Part shown: positions 23,401 through 39,451 of the stretch, piece after piece
How positions within the stretch are numbered: position 1 is the stretch's first letter
Layout of the letters: each line of letters opens with the position of its first letter
Source of the DNA: Balanoglossus misakiensis
Lineage: Eukaryota > Hemichordata
NCBI GenBank assembly: GCA_040954595.2
Contig: CM082587.2
Coordinates: 4,030,001 to 4,094,000 of the forward strand
Reading direction: 5' to 3'
DNA length: 64,000 nucleotides
Position numbers and translations under genes: made by a program
Notes under the pieces: model-generated
The model's database searches: none
Seen by the model: only the letters and a program-made list of their open reading frames with translations
What the model was told of the DNA's origin: nothing

Positions 23401-25490
23401 TTTCTTCTTGTAGCAAGCCAGCTCACCACACCGAGGGCGTCATCTTGGCTCTCAAACGGCAGCCACTTTTTGGCCAGGTCATCGACAGCATCTTTAGACT
23501 TGGCTGATAGGGGTATCAAGATCTCTTCGCCCTCATTCTCACTGCCAAATTCCCAGCCACATACATAGGTCGATTCTTTCTGGGTAACAGGTGATTCCTC
23601 AAGGACCAGATGGGCGACTGCACCGGCAAAACCAAAACTGTTGACGCCGATTCTGTAAATCTTGTCTTCACTGAAGGGCTCCAGCTGAGTCTGGATTTGT
23701 ATGTTGAGCTTCTCCAGATCTATCGCAGGGTTTGGTCTCTTGTAGTTGATTGTGGGACACAGTGTGCGATTGGCAAGCATAAGCGTAGCTTTCAGGGTTG
23801 CTGTGATACCAGCTGCGCATTCATTGTGGGCAAAGTTACTTTTCACTGAGCCAATCTTGAGGGGTTCTTTCTTGTGTGGACCAAAGGCATTACCAATAGC
23901 CCGGGCTTCGATGGGGTCTCCAACTGGTGTACCTGTGCCATGGGCTTCCACGTAGTCCACGGTGGACATTGGTATGTTGAATCTGTCATAGGCTTCGTGC
24001 ATGACATACTCTTGAGCGGACTGCAGGGGCATGGTCAGGCTGCTGCAAAAGCCGTTGGCAGCAATTGCACTCCCCTTGATGACAGAATAGATGTGATCTC
24101 CTTCGGCGACAGCTTGGGCAAGAGGCTTCAGGATAAATGCACCCCAACCTTCACTGCGCACGTAACCCTTTGCTTCGTCCGAAAAGGGACAGCAGCGGCC
24201 CTCTGGAGACAACACCCCCAGCGCGCTGAAACCAACCGTTACCTCTGGAACCAGAAGACTGTTGCAGCCACCAACGACTGCCACTTTACACTCCTTGTTC
24301 CAGAGATGTGTGCAGGCAAGATGTATGGCTGTCATGGAGGCGGCGCAGGCTGTGTCGACGGCATAGCTCGGGCCCTGCAGATTGAAGGCATAGGATATGC
24401 GATTGGCGGCCACGCTGTGGGCGTTGCCGGTGATTGTGTAAGGGTTGACGTGGTAGGGCTCGATGTTGGTCATGCCGTAGTCCATCATACCAATTCCCAC
24501 AAACACCCCGCAGTCGGCTTTCAGTTTGTCTGAATCGATGCCAGCATCTTCAAAGGCTTCTTCCACCACCTCAAGCAGAAGTCTCTGCTGGGGGTCCATG
24601 GAGGCCGCCTCTCTTGGTGAAATCTTGAAGAAGCCATGATCGAACTGGTCGACGCCGTCGACGAACCCGGCCCTCCTGGTCACCATCTTGCCGGATTTCG
24701 ACTGGTCACTGTCGTAAAACGCGTTGATGTTCCACCGGTCCTCGGGTATTTCCGTCACCACGTCCCTGCCCTCGCTGATCACCTTCCAGAAACTCACGGG
24801 AGATTCTACACTCCCTGGCATACGACAACCTGAGAAAAGATGAATTTGGGAACTATCGGTGATGTGTTCAATTCCAACCCGATACTCTCGCTAAATGTAA
24901 TGACATAAATCCACAATCAAGTGAAACAGTTTTTAGAAAACAAAAGTAGAGTGTCTTATTAAAAGAGATATGATTGTAAATAAAATACTCAAGTCACAAG
25001 AATAATTTCACTTGAATATTTAACATTTCACATCCATAGGCGCATGTCAATGTTAAATCAAGAATATGTACCTACCTATACCCGTAATTGCAATTGGAAA
25101 CCCATAACAATCGCTTAGGCGGGACAGCGATGGATTACCATTGCTGTCACCAAGGTTACTACCAACATCAACGTTTTCCTGGAAAAGTGGATAAAAAGAA
25201 ACATGAGTACATTCAGTTCTTTGCGTGTATTGGATGTTACCAGGGGTAAAGATACTATGATTTCAATGGTCTCAACTTTTTACCAATTAAAATTTCTTTT
25301 CACACGGTAAAGTCGTCATCAATTCAAGACATAATAATTCTAAACAAAATAATATATTATTAAACACGTAAAACGTATGAAACTAATTGCCATTGCTGGC
25401 TCTCTGCATAAGATATAAGAATATTCAAGTTACCTGTTTGGGCATTGTGTTGGTGGTTGGTGTGTTAACGTTCAACTTGTTGAAAGGCAT
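17469..25490 (-). CDS. Animal FAS-like polyketide synthase, copy 2 (PKS-2)
   Basis: Coding exons are 25490-25434, 25178-25076, 24829-17976 and 17822-17469, giving 2,455 residues. Exon count, phases and the 354-nt last exon match PKS-1. The domain order is the same: KS (Cys215 in DTACAAS), AT (GHSLGE), DH (H-x3-N-x4-P), methyltransferase region (ILEVGGRMAG, even less like a canonical SAM loop than copy 1), pseudo-KR, ER (SACGGVGLAAIQ), KR (TGAFGGVGQAL and PAYCAANAVLD), ACP (Ser2407 in DYGVDSL), and no thioesterase. The N-terminal exons encode MPFNKL...PKQ and then a Ser/Asn-rich linker leading into GFPIAITGIGCRMPG. The extra exons matter: the obvious long frame begins at an internal Met, 56 residues late. 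It is a tandem paralogue of PKS-1 in the same orientation, 2.5 kb upstream of it in genomic order. The most diverged regions are the linkers after the methyltransferase. Product unknown. Confidence 0.93.
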
Positions 25491-25518
25491 GTTGATCTTT
25501 ACAGTGTTGGCAATGTGA

Positions 25519-26822
25519 TCTGAGAATTAAGAAGATATTACAGCATATCATTTCTTGGTTCTTTCAACACGAAATACTATCACAACAACAAACGCCTACA
25601 ATGGAGACTGTATTGGCACTTATTACATTCCTGTTTATTAAAAATCGACCTCTTATTTTTGGAAAGTTAAAATAACAGACTACTGAGCGGTCACTTCCAA
25701 AGGCCATTAAAAAATAACCAGTTCGAATGAAATATTTTTTGTGGATTTTTTTATTTCTCATCAGCGTGGCTGCACTGAGATCGGACTGTTACAGCGACGC
25801 CATAGTTTCTCTGTCGTTCTGGCATATCCCTGATATGTGGGTACACGCATCAAGGCTGATCTGTTACGTCATCGCGTCACTGTTACAGCATTACATGGCA
25901 CCATCAAATGTGATAACGTAATTACTAAACAGTCACAAATGAGAACTTGATTGGGTGGCGGTGGGAGGGGGGGGGGTCAAAATCACGAAGTCAATTTGTG
26001 ATACCAACGGGTGCAAAAGTCTAGAAATACTAGTCACGGGCGTTTGTAACAAACTTTCTTAGTATTTTTATGGTTTAGAAAATCTTCAGGTACCGCGTCA
26101 TATGATGTTGCGATACCCCACTAAATAACAAAAGACTAACAAAGCATTGTTACAAACGCCATTAGCATTGCTTGACTGTGAAACTTTCATTTGTTTTGTG
26201 ACGCGTCCCCATAAACTATGATATGCATATAGAGTCAATGCACCGCTTAAAGGGTGCCTGCGTCATATCCGCAACGTGTCCTGCTCAGTGCCATGTTCTC
26301 GGTAAATGACCTCTCCAAGTTTTTGTTGAAGTCTTGCGCACTGGTACATGGTATGCTTGATTCATTCATTCACAAGTAACTCAATACTTAGGGAAGAACC
26401 AATTTATTTTTTGGGTGGTAGAGGTTTTTTTGGAGGGGGGACTGTTGGCCGATGTGGTTCGGAGAAAATAAAATTTCCTGCAACTGGCTTGGATAAAAAG
26501 TAGGATTGACAACAGAAAAAAAAACTGTAACAGTGGCTGAAAAATTTGCTGACATACCATAATCCCCCCTCCCCCCCCCAAGACTTCGCTATGTTCAGGC
26601 TAGCATGTGTCTAGGAAAGTGTGAAAAGACTGCAGGTTCAATTGCGCAGAGCGATCCTAATATCAGCGAAGGTGACGAAACTTTTTCCCCCGTATGTCTC
26701 TCTGCAAGGAGATCCTGGTCAGAAATGTTCGTTAAAACCGTTATTAAAATAAGCGAAAACGTTATTATGGTGGGACTTTCTGCAGTGTGTGCTCCGCCAA
26801 AACAAAAAGTTGTCTTTACCTT
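25519..26822 (-). other. probable 5' UTR intron of PKS-2
   Basis: An acceptor (AATTCTCAG on the minus strand) lies about 29 nt before the PKS-2 ATG, so a non-coding exon must lie further upstream. The stretch contains short G and C homopolymers (about 25961-25977 and 26567-26580). A plus-strand small ORF at 25727-25921 starts with a signal-peptide-like MKYFLWIFLFLISVAA, but has no other support. Confidence 0.4.
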
Positions 26823-26953
26823 TAAAATGTTCTTCTTAAACTCCGGTCAGTCTGGAACAGTATTCTTCGTTAATTCTTAAAGCTGTCTTGCTTCTTCTCG
26901 TCTCGGTGGCACTCGCTACTCTGTGACTTTGGCGAGATCCGTCGTCTTATAAG
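26823..26953 (-). promoter_or_regulatory. candidate promoter and non-coding exon of PKS-2
   Basis: On the minus strand a TATA-like CTTATAAG (26946-26953) is followed by about 120 nt without a strong start codon, ending in the donor AAAG|GTAAAG (exon end 26823). It would splice to the acceptor near 25519. This parallels the PKS-1 arrangement but is only a positional inference. Confidence 0.33.
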
Positions 26954-28559
26954 GCTTCCGAGGGTCCCGGATCTATCAGCGATATACCGGACTTGGGTCC
27001 GCGGCGTTGTTTATGGACTGATAACGACCATTTACAACGAATTGATCCGTCGTCGTTTGGGGTTTCCCCCTTCAAGAACCACCGCCCAATTAGAAGCGTC
27101 CTTGGCAGTTTGGACGAATAAGCTGATAGTGTCCATATTATGCAAGACATTTTCATATTTTTGCTTATATGGGAATACTATCATATGTACGATATATTTT
27201 TTCTGTTATATTTTAATTTATTTTTGCCGTTCTAACCTGTTTGCTTTCTCTATGACGTCACTTTTTTCTCCCACGACATGCCAAAATGAAAAAAAAAAGT
27301 TGTGTATTTTGTGTTTGACTGGAAGATCGGGCCATCGTTGCCATTAGATACAGCGATGTTCCAGAGGCTGTGGCGCGCAGACCGGGATACCGACCGCAGG
27401 ACATTCCGCGACATAGTCATTTCTGTGAATTTCCCGTACATGTCGTGACGTATATAGCCACAGTTGGGACCGACTGTTTAGTCCGCCGTGGCGGGGCCGT
27501 AGCGTTGACGGCACATCAACTCTGTGCTGTGACACCGCCATGGCAGTGTCCACTTTTTCGCGTCCGTATGGTCCGAGAGTCATAGACGTCAACTTGCAAG
27601 GGGGAAATTTCACAGTCAATGGACATGTCACTTGTAAGTCTTAGATCATGTTATACATACTATTCTTGCTTACATAAGAACATGGCCGTGGCAGAAACTT
27701 GTGTTGGTCGACATGAATAATATAATTTAGTACAGTCTTTCTCTGTAATCACCCTCTCTATTTCTGTCTTTCTCAGTCTCTGTCTGTATCTCCGTCTCTG
27801 TTATGTCTTGCGAAAAGCGATATGACTAGTTGTTATAGCTTGTTATAATCATACAAAAGTTACAGATTGAGGACTTTTACTACGTTTTAAGCGATTTAAA
27901 ATCAAAGTTCTCTTTCTGCGCACTGTTACATGAAACTGCCCATTTGCGTATTTATTTGTTGCCCAGTCAGTTGAACATGAAGTTAGGTGACGCGAATATC
28001 ATTTCAAATAAGGGTGACGATAGGAAACAACCAAATATCGTTCAATTGCAGGGATGCGGCGTTTCCCAATTTGGACATGGATTCGCGTTCAACTGGTTTG
28101 ACGTAGCCTATACCACAGCCTGGAGCGGCGCGCCTTTCCTGGAACTTATACAGGATGTGCCGTGTTGCTATGGGAACGACTTTCCAAAACGGACGCGGAA
28201 CCAATATGTCTTCTGGCTCAACAAGGCAAAGCCGCGCAAGGTCTCTCACGCAGCCGCGACACAGTGTGCAATATGGGATGGTGGAAATCACAATTAAACA
28301 TACTAGTAGCTGTGGGTTCGCAGCTTTGTTGTACTTCGTATTCTGGTGTGCACGGGTGTAAGGTCATACAGCGGTCACGCCACGTCGTATAGCGGCGTAC
28401 GCTAGAATACCACCACACCACAGCACAGTCCCTCAATCACATTCACAGATAGAGGAACGTGACCACACGTAACTGAGTTGCGTATCGAAATTTAATAAAC
28501 GTTTGCTTGGGAGTGTTGGCTAGGTGGGAACTTTAATACCAAGTCTCGGTGAGGCCTGA
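26954..28559. other. intergenic with one weak first-exon candidate
   Basis: At 27540-27633 (+) a good start context (GCCATGG) opens 31 codons (MAVSTFSRPYGPRV...) that end at a consensus donor (GTAAGT from 27634). I found no matching downstream exon and do not recognise the peptide. Longer frames on both strands around 27944-28297 resemble no family I know; they may be repeat-derived. Confidence 0.25.
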
Positions 28560-28805
28560 TGAGTTCCACCACGAGGAGGAATGTGGATACCCAGCCAAGT
28601 GTGTTCCAAGAATTCCGTAATGCGCCACTATGGAAGGCCATGACTGGGCACGTATCGCTCCCCCCCCCCCCCCGTCAGCATGTTTATATCTGAGTGGAAC
28701 GCACTTTCACGATGGCCTCTTCGCATGCTTTCTTGTGCTCACGGATGTGTGGTCCGCTTGTTGCCGGTATATCCAATGTGTTGCCGGATTTTGAGGTGTA
28801 CCGGT
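28560..28805 (-). mobile_element. Decayed GIY-YIG retroelement fragment (Penelope-like)
   Basis: Read on the minus strand, one frame gives HIGYTGNKRTT. After a shift, another gives HIREHKKACEEAIVKV. Together they resemble the YIG-x-T-x-R...R-x-x-EH-K core of GIY-YIG endonuclease domains at the C-terminus of Penelope-like elements. The reading frame is broken and no reverse transcriptase domain is visible upstream, so this is a fossil. Confidence 0.45.
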
Positions 28806-31698
28806 GAGGTGTTTGTATCGAGCCAAGGTAACCGCTGGGGTGTGTGTTATAGGCTAAATTCCCTTCCTTTCAGTTGCACTGGGCATTTTCTCAGAATCTC
28901 CTCATCCATTTCTTAGGGTATGGGCCGGGAAAGCCCCTGTCAGATTTGAGCAACGTCTGACAGCCTTGCCAGCGATCCGATAGCAATTGTCATTGCATCT
29001 AATCTCTACAGCAAGAAATCGTTTTGTCTTCCACTGTCCAATGGGATAGTCCGTTTCACGATTAGAACACCCCGAGTAGATTACATTTAATCCCGGTCGT
29101 CTATCATATTACGCGCTGGTATACTTCTTCAACTGCGCATTGACGGTACCCCGCGACGTAAATATCCCTACCCCTGGGCCCCTGTCCCGGTGTATCGTGT
29201 CATGTGGCGTAGTTACCCCTGCCTCCGATGCCACGTCATCTTCTCCCGTCAAGTCTGAGACTGATCGACCGTCAAAAACCAGAACGGAAATTCACTTCAT
29301 AGAAAGTGTGAAACATTTCTTTTGCATTTTGAAGTACCAGTAATGGAAATTTCCAATTTTGGATATTCCCATTCGGGCGTAACATAAATGTGACTTATCA
29401 CTTCCGCTTGTTCCCTACCGCCGTGGTCATGTACTTGCTAACTCTTGCAGGGGGGGGGGGGGTCATCATTGGCCTCAACCCAAGAGAAACTAATATGCAC
29501 TTCTCTCCAAAATGGGTGACTTTTGCGGTGAGGAAATTCTACACCGCGTGTCAACTGCATGGTTACGCCAGACTGTACTGATAACATCGTAGCTGCCATG
29601 GTTTTAACTTCTATCTGCATATTTTTGACAAAAGTGTAATTTCAACTGCAAACTTGGCACTTTCCGAACACATGTGAAAGCGCCGATTTGGCGGGCGGCG
29701 TGTACCCGGACTCAAACTCATGAACCCGACTCCGATGCGGATATACGCGCATAAAATAGTCAATAGATTATTGTTGACTGTGTTCGCGCTATGATGAATG
29801 GCATAAATGTGTATTTGTATATCGATAAGTTCAGGCCTATCGTGATGACAAGTGCAGGTTCGCGCGTAATGAGACGAGTCTACACACAACTTCAACTCAC
29901 GATCCGACTGCAGACGCCCCTTAACCCTTTTGTGGTCACGTGACGGAAAATGTCCCTTGAAGACGGATCTGGTGAAACTCGCATCAGAGTGGACCTGTCA
30001 TACACATGTCACAAGAGTAGCAAGTACATGTATATTCACATGACAAAATACGACCAAGATATTCGGGTTTTAATTGAATGGGGCCGGTATTAGGTTTACG
30101 CAATTACAATAAAATATCTCCAGCTGAGAGGAACATCGCCATAAAAATATCTCCAGCTCAAAGAAATATCACAACTTGGCATCGACAGTGTAAACACAAA
30201 CAATTAAAAAACAAACAGTCGAGTTTGCAGGTCAGGTACGAGACTATTGAGACTCGGACCAACACGTTCACGTTTTCCGGAATATGACATATTATTGCAT
30301 ATTCGATTAAAAGAAAGCCAATGACCCGGACACAAAAATCCGTTTCGTTTCACACCGGTTCGAAATTTGACGCCCATCTGCACAGCGTCTGCGGTCCTTG
30401 TTGTGGAGAGTGGTATCGCCCTGCGGGGGGGAGGGGGGGTGTGAAAAGACTGTGAAAGGTGTGAAATGATTACTGAATGGCAAGGAATTAATGAGCCAGA
30501 ATTATGCACCGCAACCGAATGTAATGAAAGCTACTTGACTAAGGTTAACATGCTCGGTATGAACAGCAAATAGCTTTCGCCAGTTTCCGCCGATTAGGTG
30601 AAATGATTGCGCTCATTTCAAGTTTGGGTTCTCTGGTGTGGCCAAGGGGGAATGCACTATTCCACCAGCAGGATTTCAATTGTCAGTTGCTAACGAGTTA
30701 AATGTATTTCCCCTGTTATCATGTTGAAATACGTCTGCTGTCTTTCAAGGCGGCAGAGTAATTACACCAACATCAAGTCGAGTAAATGACGTCGAAGGAA
30801 TTAGCTCGTTAAATTGGCCGCCACGCTTATACTCTTCTGTCTCTTCATACAGAAATTGCCCCAATTTGGCGGACCATTTGTACAGTAATGGGAATAGAAA
30901 TGTTTGTTTCTCGTCACTAATTAAAAAAAACCTGGCCGCGATAAATACTCCATTTACGCGTCAAGTACAAGGTCGCTCCCAATGTAATGTATTAGACACA
31001 CTGAGGGACTGTGTATTATACAATGCGAACAGGTCCCGCGCCGATGGATAATTTATTCCTATATATCTCCGCGATGCCAGCAATCAGTGTGCTGAACCGG
31101 CATTACGGGATAAAGCGTCCGGGTGCTCTGTGCTGTGTAGATCGATCGTACGATCGTGGTACCTCCCATGCACCGCAGCCGGCAGACTGATTACATTTTA
31201 CTTTTTAGTGCAACCTTTCTAAGCTGGCCATAAGAGAGGTAGGTGAGACTTTTCTGTGATCGTGGAATATGAACAACCAGAGCTAGCACCTGATATTTTC
31301 TGTTTCCCAATTACCCTTTCATTCAACCTGTCTCACTCATGAGTTATGTAAATACTTTTCAACTTTTCAACAAGGGTAATAAATTGAATTGAAATTGAAA
31401 ATTGAATTGAAGAGCACAATTTGACAGCTGGTGCATAATTTCATGATTAAATTATGAACGTACGTGAAAATCTTGCTGCGGGCGCCTTCGCTGATGTTGC
31501 TGTTGACACCTTCGACGAGAATTCAATCGTACTACCTGAAATCAATTTACCCGCACATATATATCTGAATCACCGGGCGATCTTATTTTCTATTTTTGTT
31601 CTGGAATACAAAAACAAGGCTACGGAGAGGTTGGCTGAGACAAGTGGAAATAAGTCATTGCTCCCTAACTATTACATTTTACGTTTGTGCTTCATACA
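28806..31698. other. intergenic, GPCR upstream region
   Basis: No recognisable gene. It contains poly-G/C tracts (about 28662-28674, 29451-29462 and 30425-30438), which are common assembly trouble spots, and a low-complexity AATTG-rich patch near 31380-31410. It presumably includes the GPCR promoter or an upstream non-coding exon, since an acceptor-like CATACAG ends at 31699. Confidence 0.4.
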
Positions 31699-31719
31699 GA
31701 TTCAGCTTTTGGCCCCAAA

Positions 31720-32733
31720 ATGTTGCCAGAAAACAGTTCCAACACATCTGCTGAAAACAGCATCTGGCCGGCGACACCAGCCTACGTGTATATAACCGAA
31801 CTGATTCTAGGGATAGTGGGCTCCGTCGGCAACGCTGTTGTCATACTGGTGGTCTTGAGCACGCCCAAGATGAAGACGCTGACCAACTACTTCATCATTA
31901 ACCTGGCCGTGGCCGACTTCATGACGTCAGCGCTGCTGGTCTTCAATAAGTTTCTCCTGAAGGCGGTGAGGATCCCCGTACCCGGCGGGCTGGCGGGAGA
32001 GATGTACTGCCGCCTGTATTACAGCGCCCCGTTCTTCTGGTTCAGTGTCAACGCATCTTCCGTCAGTCTGGTTTTGGTGACGCTGGAGCGGTACTTCGCC
32101 ATCGTCCACCCGCTGTCGTACGCCAAGTACTACACGGTGGAAAGGGCGTTGGTCATGATAGCCGCGTCCTGGGCCTTCATGTTCGCCCTGCAGTTTTCAA
32201 CGCTGGCTTTCCAAGACATGCGGGACGGAGACTGCGTGGTTTCCATCTACCAGCACCAGTGGGTAGCCACCCTCATCGGCGTTCTCTATTTCGCCATCAC
32301 GTACTTCGCCACGGTGTGCGTCACGGCCTGGGCGTACTTCAAGATCCTGAAGTCGCTCAGGCAGAGCACGGAGAACTTTTCAGGCGGCGCCGCGGACGAC
32401 CAGCAGCGGACCGGGACTCTCCTGCGAGCCCGGCAGAGAGTCATCCGTATGCTCCTGGTGGTCATCGCCGCCTACTTCACGTGCTGGACGCCCGACAGCC
32501 TCCTCTTCCTGGCCTACAACCTGGGCGCCAACGTCCGACTCGGCTCGGTTGTCGCCAACTGCATCATGCTGCTCAAGTTTTCAAACTCCATCCTCAACCC
32601 GTTCATCTACGTGTTCAAGTACAAGCAATTTCGCCAAAGTTTCCTGAAGAAGTTCTGCTCGTGTGTCTGCATGAAAAACAAAATCGGTGACTCGTCTGCT
32701 GCGAATACAATTTCCATGCAACTGCCAACTTAA
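31720..32733 (+). CDS. Class A (rhodopsin-like) G protein-coupled receptor
   Basis: One exon encodes 337 residues, seven hydrophobic segments and the class A landmarks: Asn38 (TM1, GSVGNAVV), Asp66 (TM2, LAVAD), Cys97 (TM3) with Cys172 in the second extracellular loop, ERY at 123-125 in place of DRY, Trp151 (TM4), CWTP at 255-258 (TM6) and NPFIY at 293-297 (TM7). A Cys-rich tail (CSCVC) is a likely palmitoylation site. The short N-terminus has two N-glycosylation sequons (NSS, NTS). TM5 lacks the usual proline. I start at ATG 31720 because an acceptor-like CATACAG ends at 31699, making the earlier ATG at 31687 probably intronic. Overall it resembles peptide/amine-type receptors of expanded invertebrate families. 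Ligand unknown; it acts at the plasma membrane through G proteins. Confidence 0.9.
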   Translation: MLPENSSNTSAENSIWPATPAYVYITELILGIVGSVGNAVVILVVLSTPKMKTLTNYFIINLAVADFMTSALLVFNKFLLKAVRIPVPGGLAGEMYCRLYYSAPFFWFSVNASSVSLVLVTLERYFAIVHPLSYAKYYTVERALVMIAASWAFMFALQFSTLAFQDMRDGDCVVSIYQHQWVATLIGVLYFAITYFATVCVTAWAYFKILKSLRQSTENFSGGAADDQQRTGTLLRARQRVIRMLLVVIAAYFTCWTPDSLLFLAYNLGANVRLGSVVANCIMLLKFSNSILNPFIYVFKYKQFRQSFLKKFCSCVCMKNKIGDSSAANTISMQLPT

Positions 32734-35330
32734 AAAAAGTTTGATACATGTACATGTATATCATGTCGTAGTAAAGGTCTATCAATAGACAATCGGAAGC
32801 ATGGAACAAGGACGTAACCAGTGTTCATAACGTACAGTATATGTACTAAGGATTGTGCGAAGCGATTAATTTTGTTAATTATATAGACCCGGTACTAGTT
32901 ATGTACGATTTCACTTTCAAACTAAGGTTTATCGTATAGAATGTATTTGTGTCACATCTTAGTGGAGATTCAACCTCCAAATCTTAGTTTTGGTCTGGTA
33001 AGCCAGATACTGTCTCTGGGTAAGCCTGTCTTTCGCTATCGTATATGTTTCTGGTCACCTATCGTCGGTTTGGTTGTGCAATAGGCAGAATTCCCCCCGA
33101 GTGGCTATACGCATGTGCAGAGTGCAGTGCATGTGAGTGTTGTTAGACCCGGGCCGTTCTGGTACCTGACAAGTTCAAATTAGCAATGATATCCCTTGAA
33201 AAACGGATTAAACCTTTACTCGTCAACAACGGAAAATGGTTTAATGTCGCCTTGAGATAAAGAATCAAACTGTCACTCTGAAGGTTCGAATGTATTTGTG
33301 AGCGAAGAACCGCGTGGGTCTAATTGCCCTACCATCCGTCGGAATTACCGATAAACAGAGTTACCTTTATCGTCACAAACACAATTAGCAGATTTGTCGG
33401 CGGAAATCTAATTGAATTTGTCTTTTTCAAATTTGACATGAAAGTGTTGAATATACAATACAAACGGGAACAAGAGCTGCTTAGTACAATTTACATATGC
33501 TGCTAAGCAATTTAAAAGGTTATTAACGTCAAGCAGACTTGTCAATTCACAATCATAATAATGCAACAATAGTGACACGCTCCGTCAACGAAACTATTCT
33601 CAGTGGCAACGAACTCTCACCAAAAGTAATGTGTAGAAGGCTTATTTTGAATGTGTCATTTCCATTCGCACTTTAGGGATCTAAATAGTTTGCAGGTAAG
33701 CAGAAGAGCCATTTAAAAATTACTCGAAATGGTCAGCCGTATTCGGTTGATATTCTTCCAAATTTGCGTGTTATTCAAAATAATTGCACAAGAAAATGAT
33801 TGCATCTTATAATTTTTAGCTAAGAAACAAAAGTGATTTATGCGACGTTGCCAAGTTACATATTTTATTTTTTATTTATTTAGCTGTTTTATATGACTTA
33901 TTTTATTATATTTCTTGTTCCTTGTATTTGGTTGTTGGCCTTTTATGTTGCAATTGCTTCGTTATGATGTTGCTAAAAGAAACAGTCCATATCTATCATG
34001 AATTGCCCCTTGACTTTTCCAAAAGATTAACCTTTACACAAACAATGCGTAGTCAGTTGAGAAATAAGAATGGTAAAGGCCCGAAGGGTTTGGGGAAAAA
34101 ATAAAATGGATTATATTATAATGAAACAATAACTGATAAAATATTAAGCAACGTGTTATCTGATCCATGTGGTGCGAGACGGCGTCGAGGGGGCCGCCCG
34201 TGTATAATCCTTTTACATATGATGACAGCGGTAATATGTTTATGATATTCAGAAGATGTCTTCTTCTTTCTTTTATAAACGAAGTAATGAATAGGGGGAC
34301 TGTCTCGCGACTTGGGACAAACACAATCTTCCGGATTAACACAGTGATGGCCCCAGGTGTGATCATGACTTCAAAGACAGGATCGGATATCACAGGATAT
34401 TAACATCAAAACGCACTTCATACCACGACATTGCGGCACCAAGTGAAAATGCACGAAAACTACAATATACAGCATGTACCATATAGTTAACACCTCAGCT
34501 TGTTAGACGAACGAAGAGTACCCCTATAGCATGCATATCAATCAAGGACTTGAAGTATTATGGGCTGTCACCATTGAGAATTTTGAGAGTAGAGAGGATT
34601 ATTTGATTTTAAGCTTGATCCTGTCCTTTACCGGTAACCATTGAAGTTGCGCTCAAATTTCCTTGCGCAAGTAATTAGGCATCCGGCAGCATTTTGGAGA
34701 TTTTTTCAAGCTGGTAACTTCGAATTCCATAAAGGAGAACCACTATACGCCACCGTTGATGATGCAAAAACACATACAAATTTCTCTGCGATTTAGCGTC
34801 AGTCAAAGAAAGGCGGATTTAGCCTACTCTTCAAGTTACTTGACTTGTCATAAAAACCCACAGAATCGAGCAACGTCCCATTTTTCAGATTTGACGGAAT
34901 GATGTCGACTTTGAGAGGTTTCAGCTTTTCTCTACATTTCCGTCCGGGAACGTTGTGAAAACTAAGCTACCAAAGTGTTTAATACCGTCCTTCAAAATAT
35001 TCGCACGCAATCCATCGATGGATAACCGTGGGTACATCATCAAGGTACGTACATACACGCATGTCTTTTCTTCGAACGTATTGGCAATGCATTGTGGGTA
35101 TTTATGAAAAATACGTGGCTCTGTTATTCCGTATGTTATTTTGTTCCTTTTCGATCGACAGTACAATATCACTATGCTGCAGTCATAGCATGTTATTTTC
35201 CATGTTCAAGAATATTCACACTTTCTGTTCCGTTGACAATGTCTTGCCGAAAAATTACTTCCTCGTTATGAACAATGAGACGACCAATCATAGAAGTGCT
35301 TTCAAAAAGCGTTAGACACTGCCGTCGCCC
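32734..35330. other. intergenic between GPCR and GPR107
   Basis: AT-rich. The left part is presumably GPCR 3' UTR and the right part GPR107 upstream sequence. I saw no exon, RNA gene or repeat of note. Confidence 0.45.

Positions 35331-39451
<4,121 letters not shown>

Noticed and set aside
7049-25490. Animal fatty acid synthase rather than PKS
   Set aside because: No thioesterase follows the ACP, KS motifs differ from FAS, and two tandem copies exist. FAS-like ancestry is still likely.
7049-25490. Recent bacterial horizontal transfer of PKS genes
   Set aside because: Shared spliceosomal introns in coding sequence, eukaryotic promoter signals and FAS-like architecture argue for long residence in animal genomes.
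28004-28297. Overlapping ORFs of 95 (-) and 117 (+) codons
   Set aside because: Neither is recognised, both cover the same bases and there are no splice or start signals. Repeat-derived sequence is as likely.
31454-31795. 113-codon ORF just upstream of the GPCR in another frame
   Set aside because: It overlaps the GPCR start out of frame and has no protein-like motif; probably upstream or intronic sequence.
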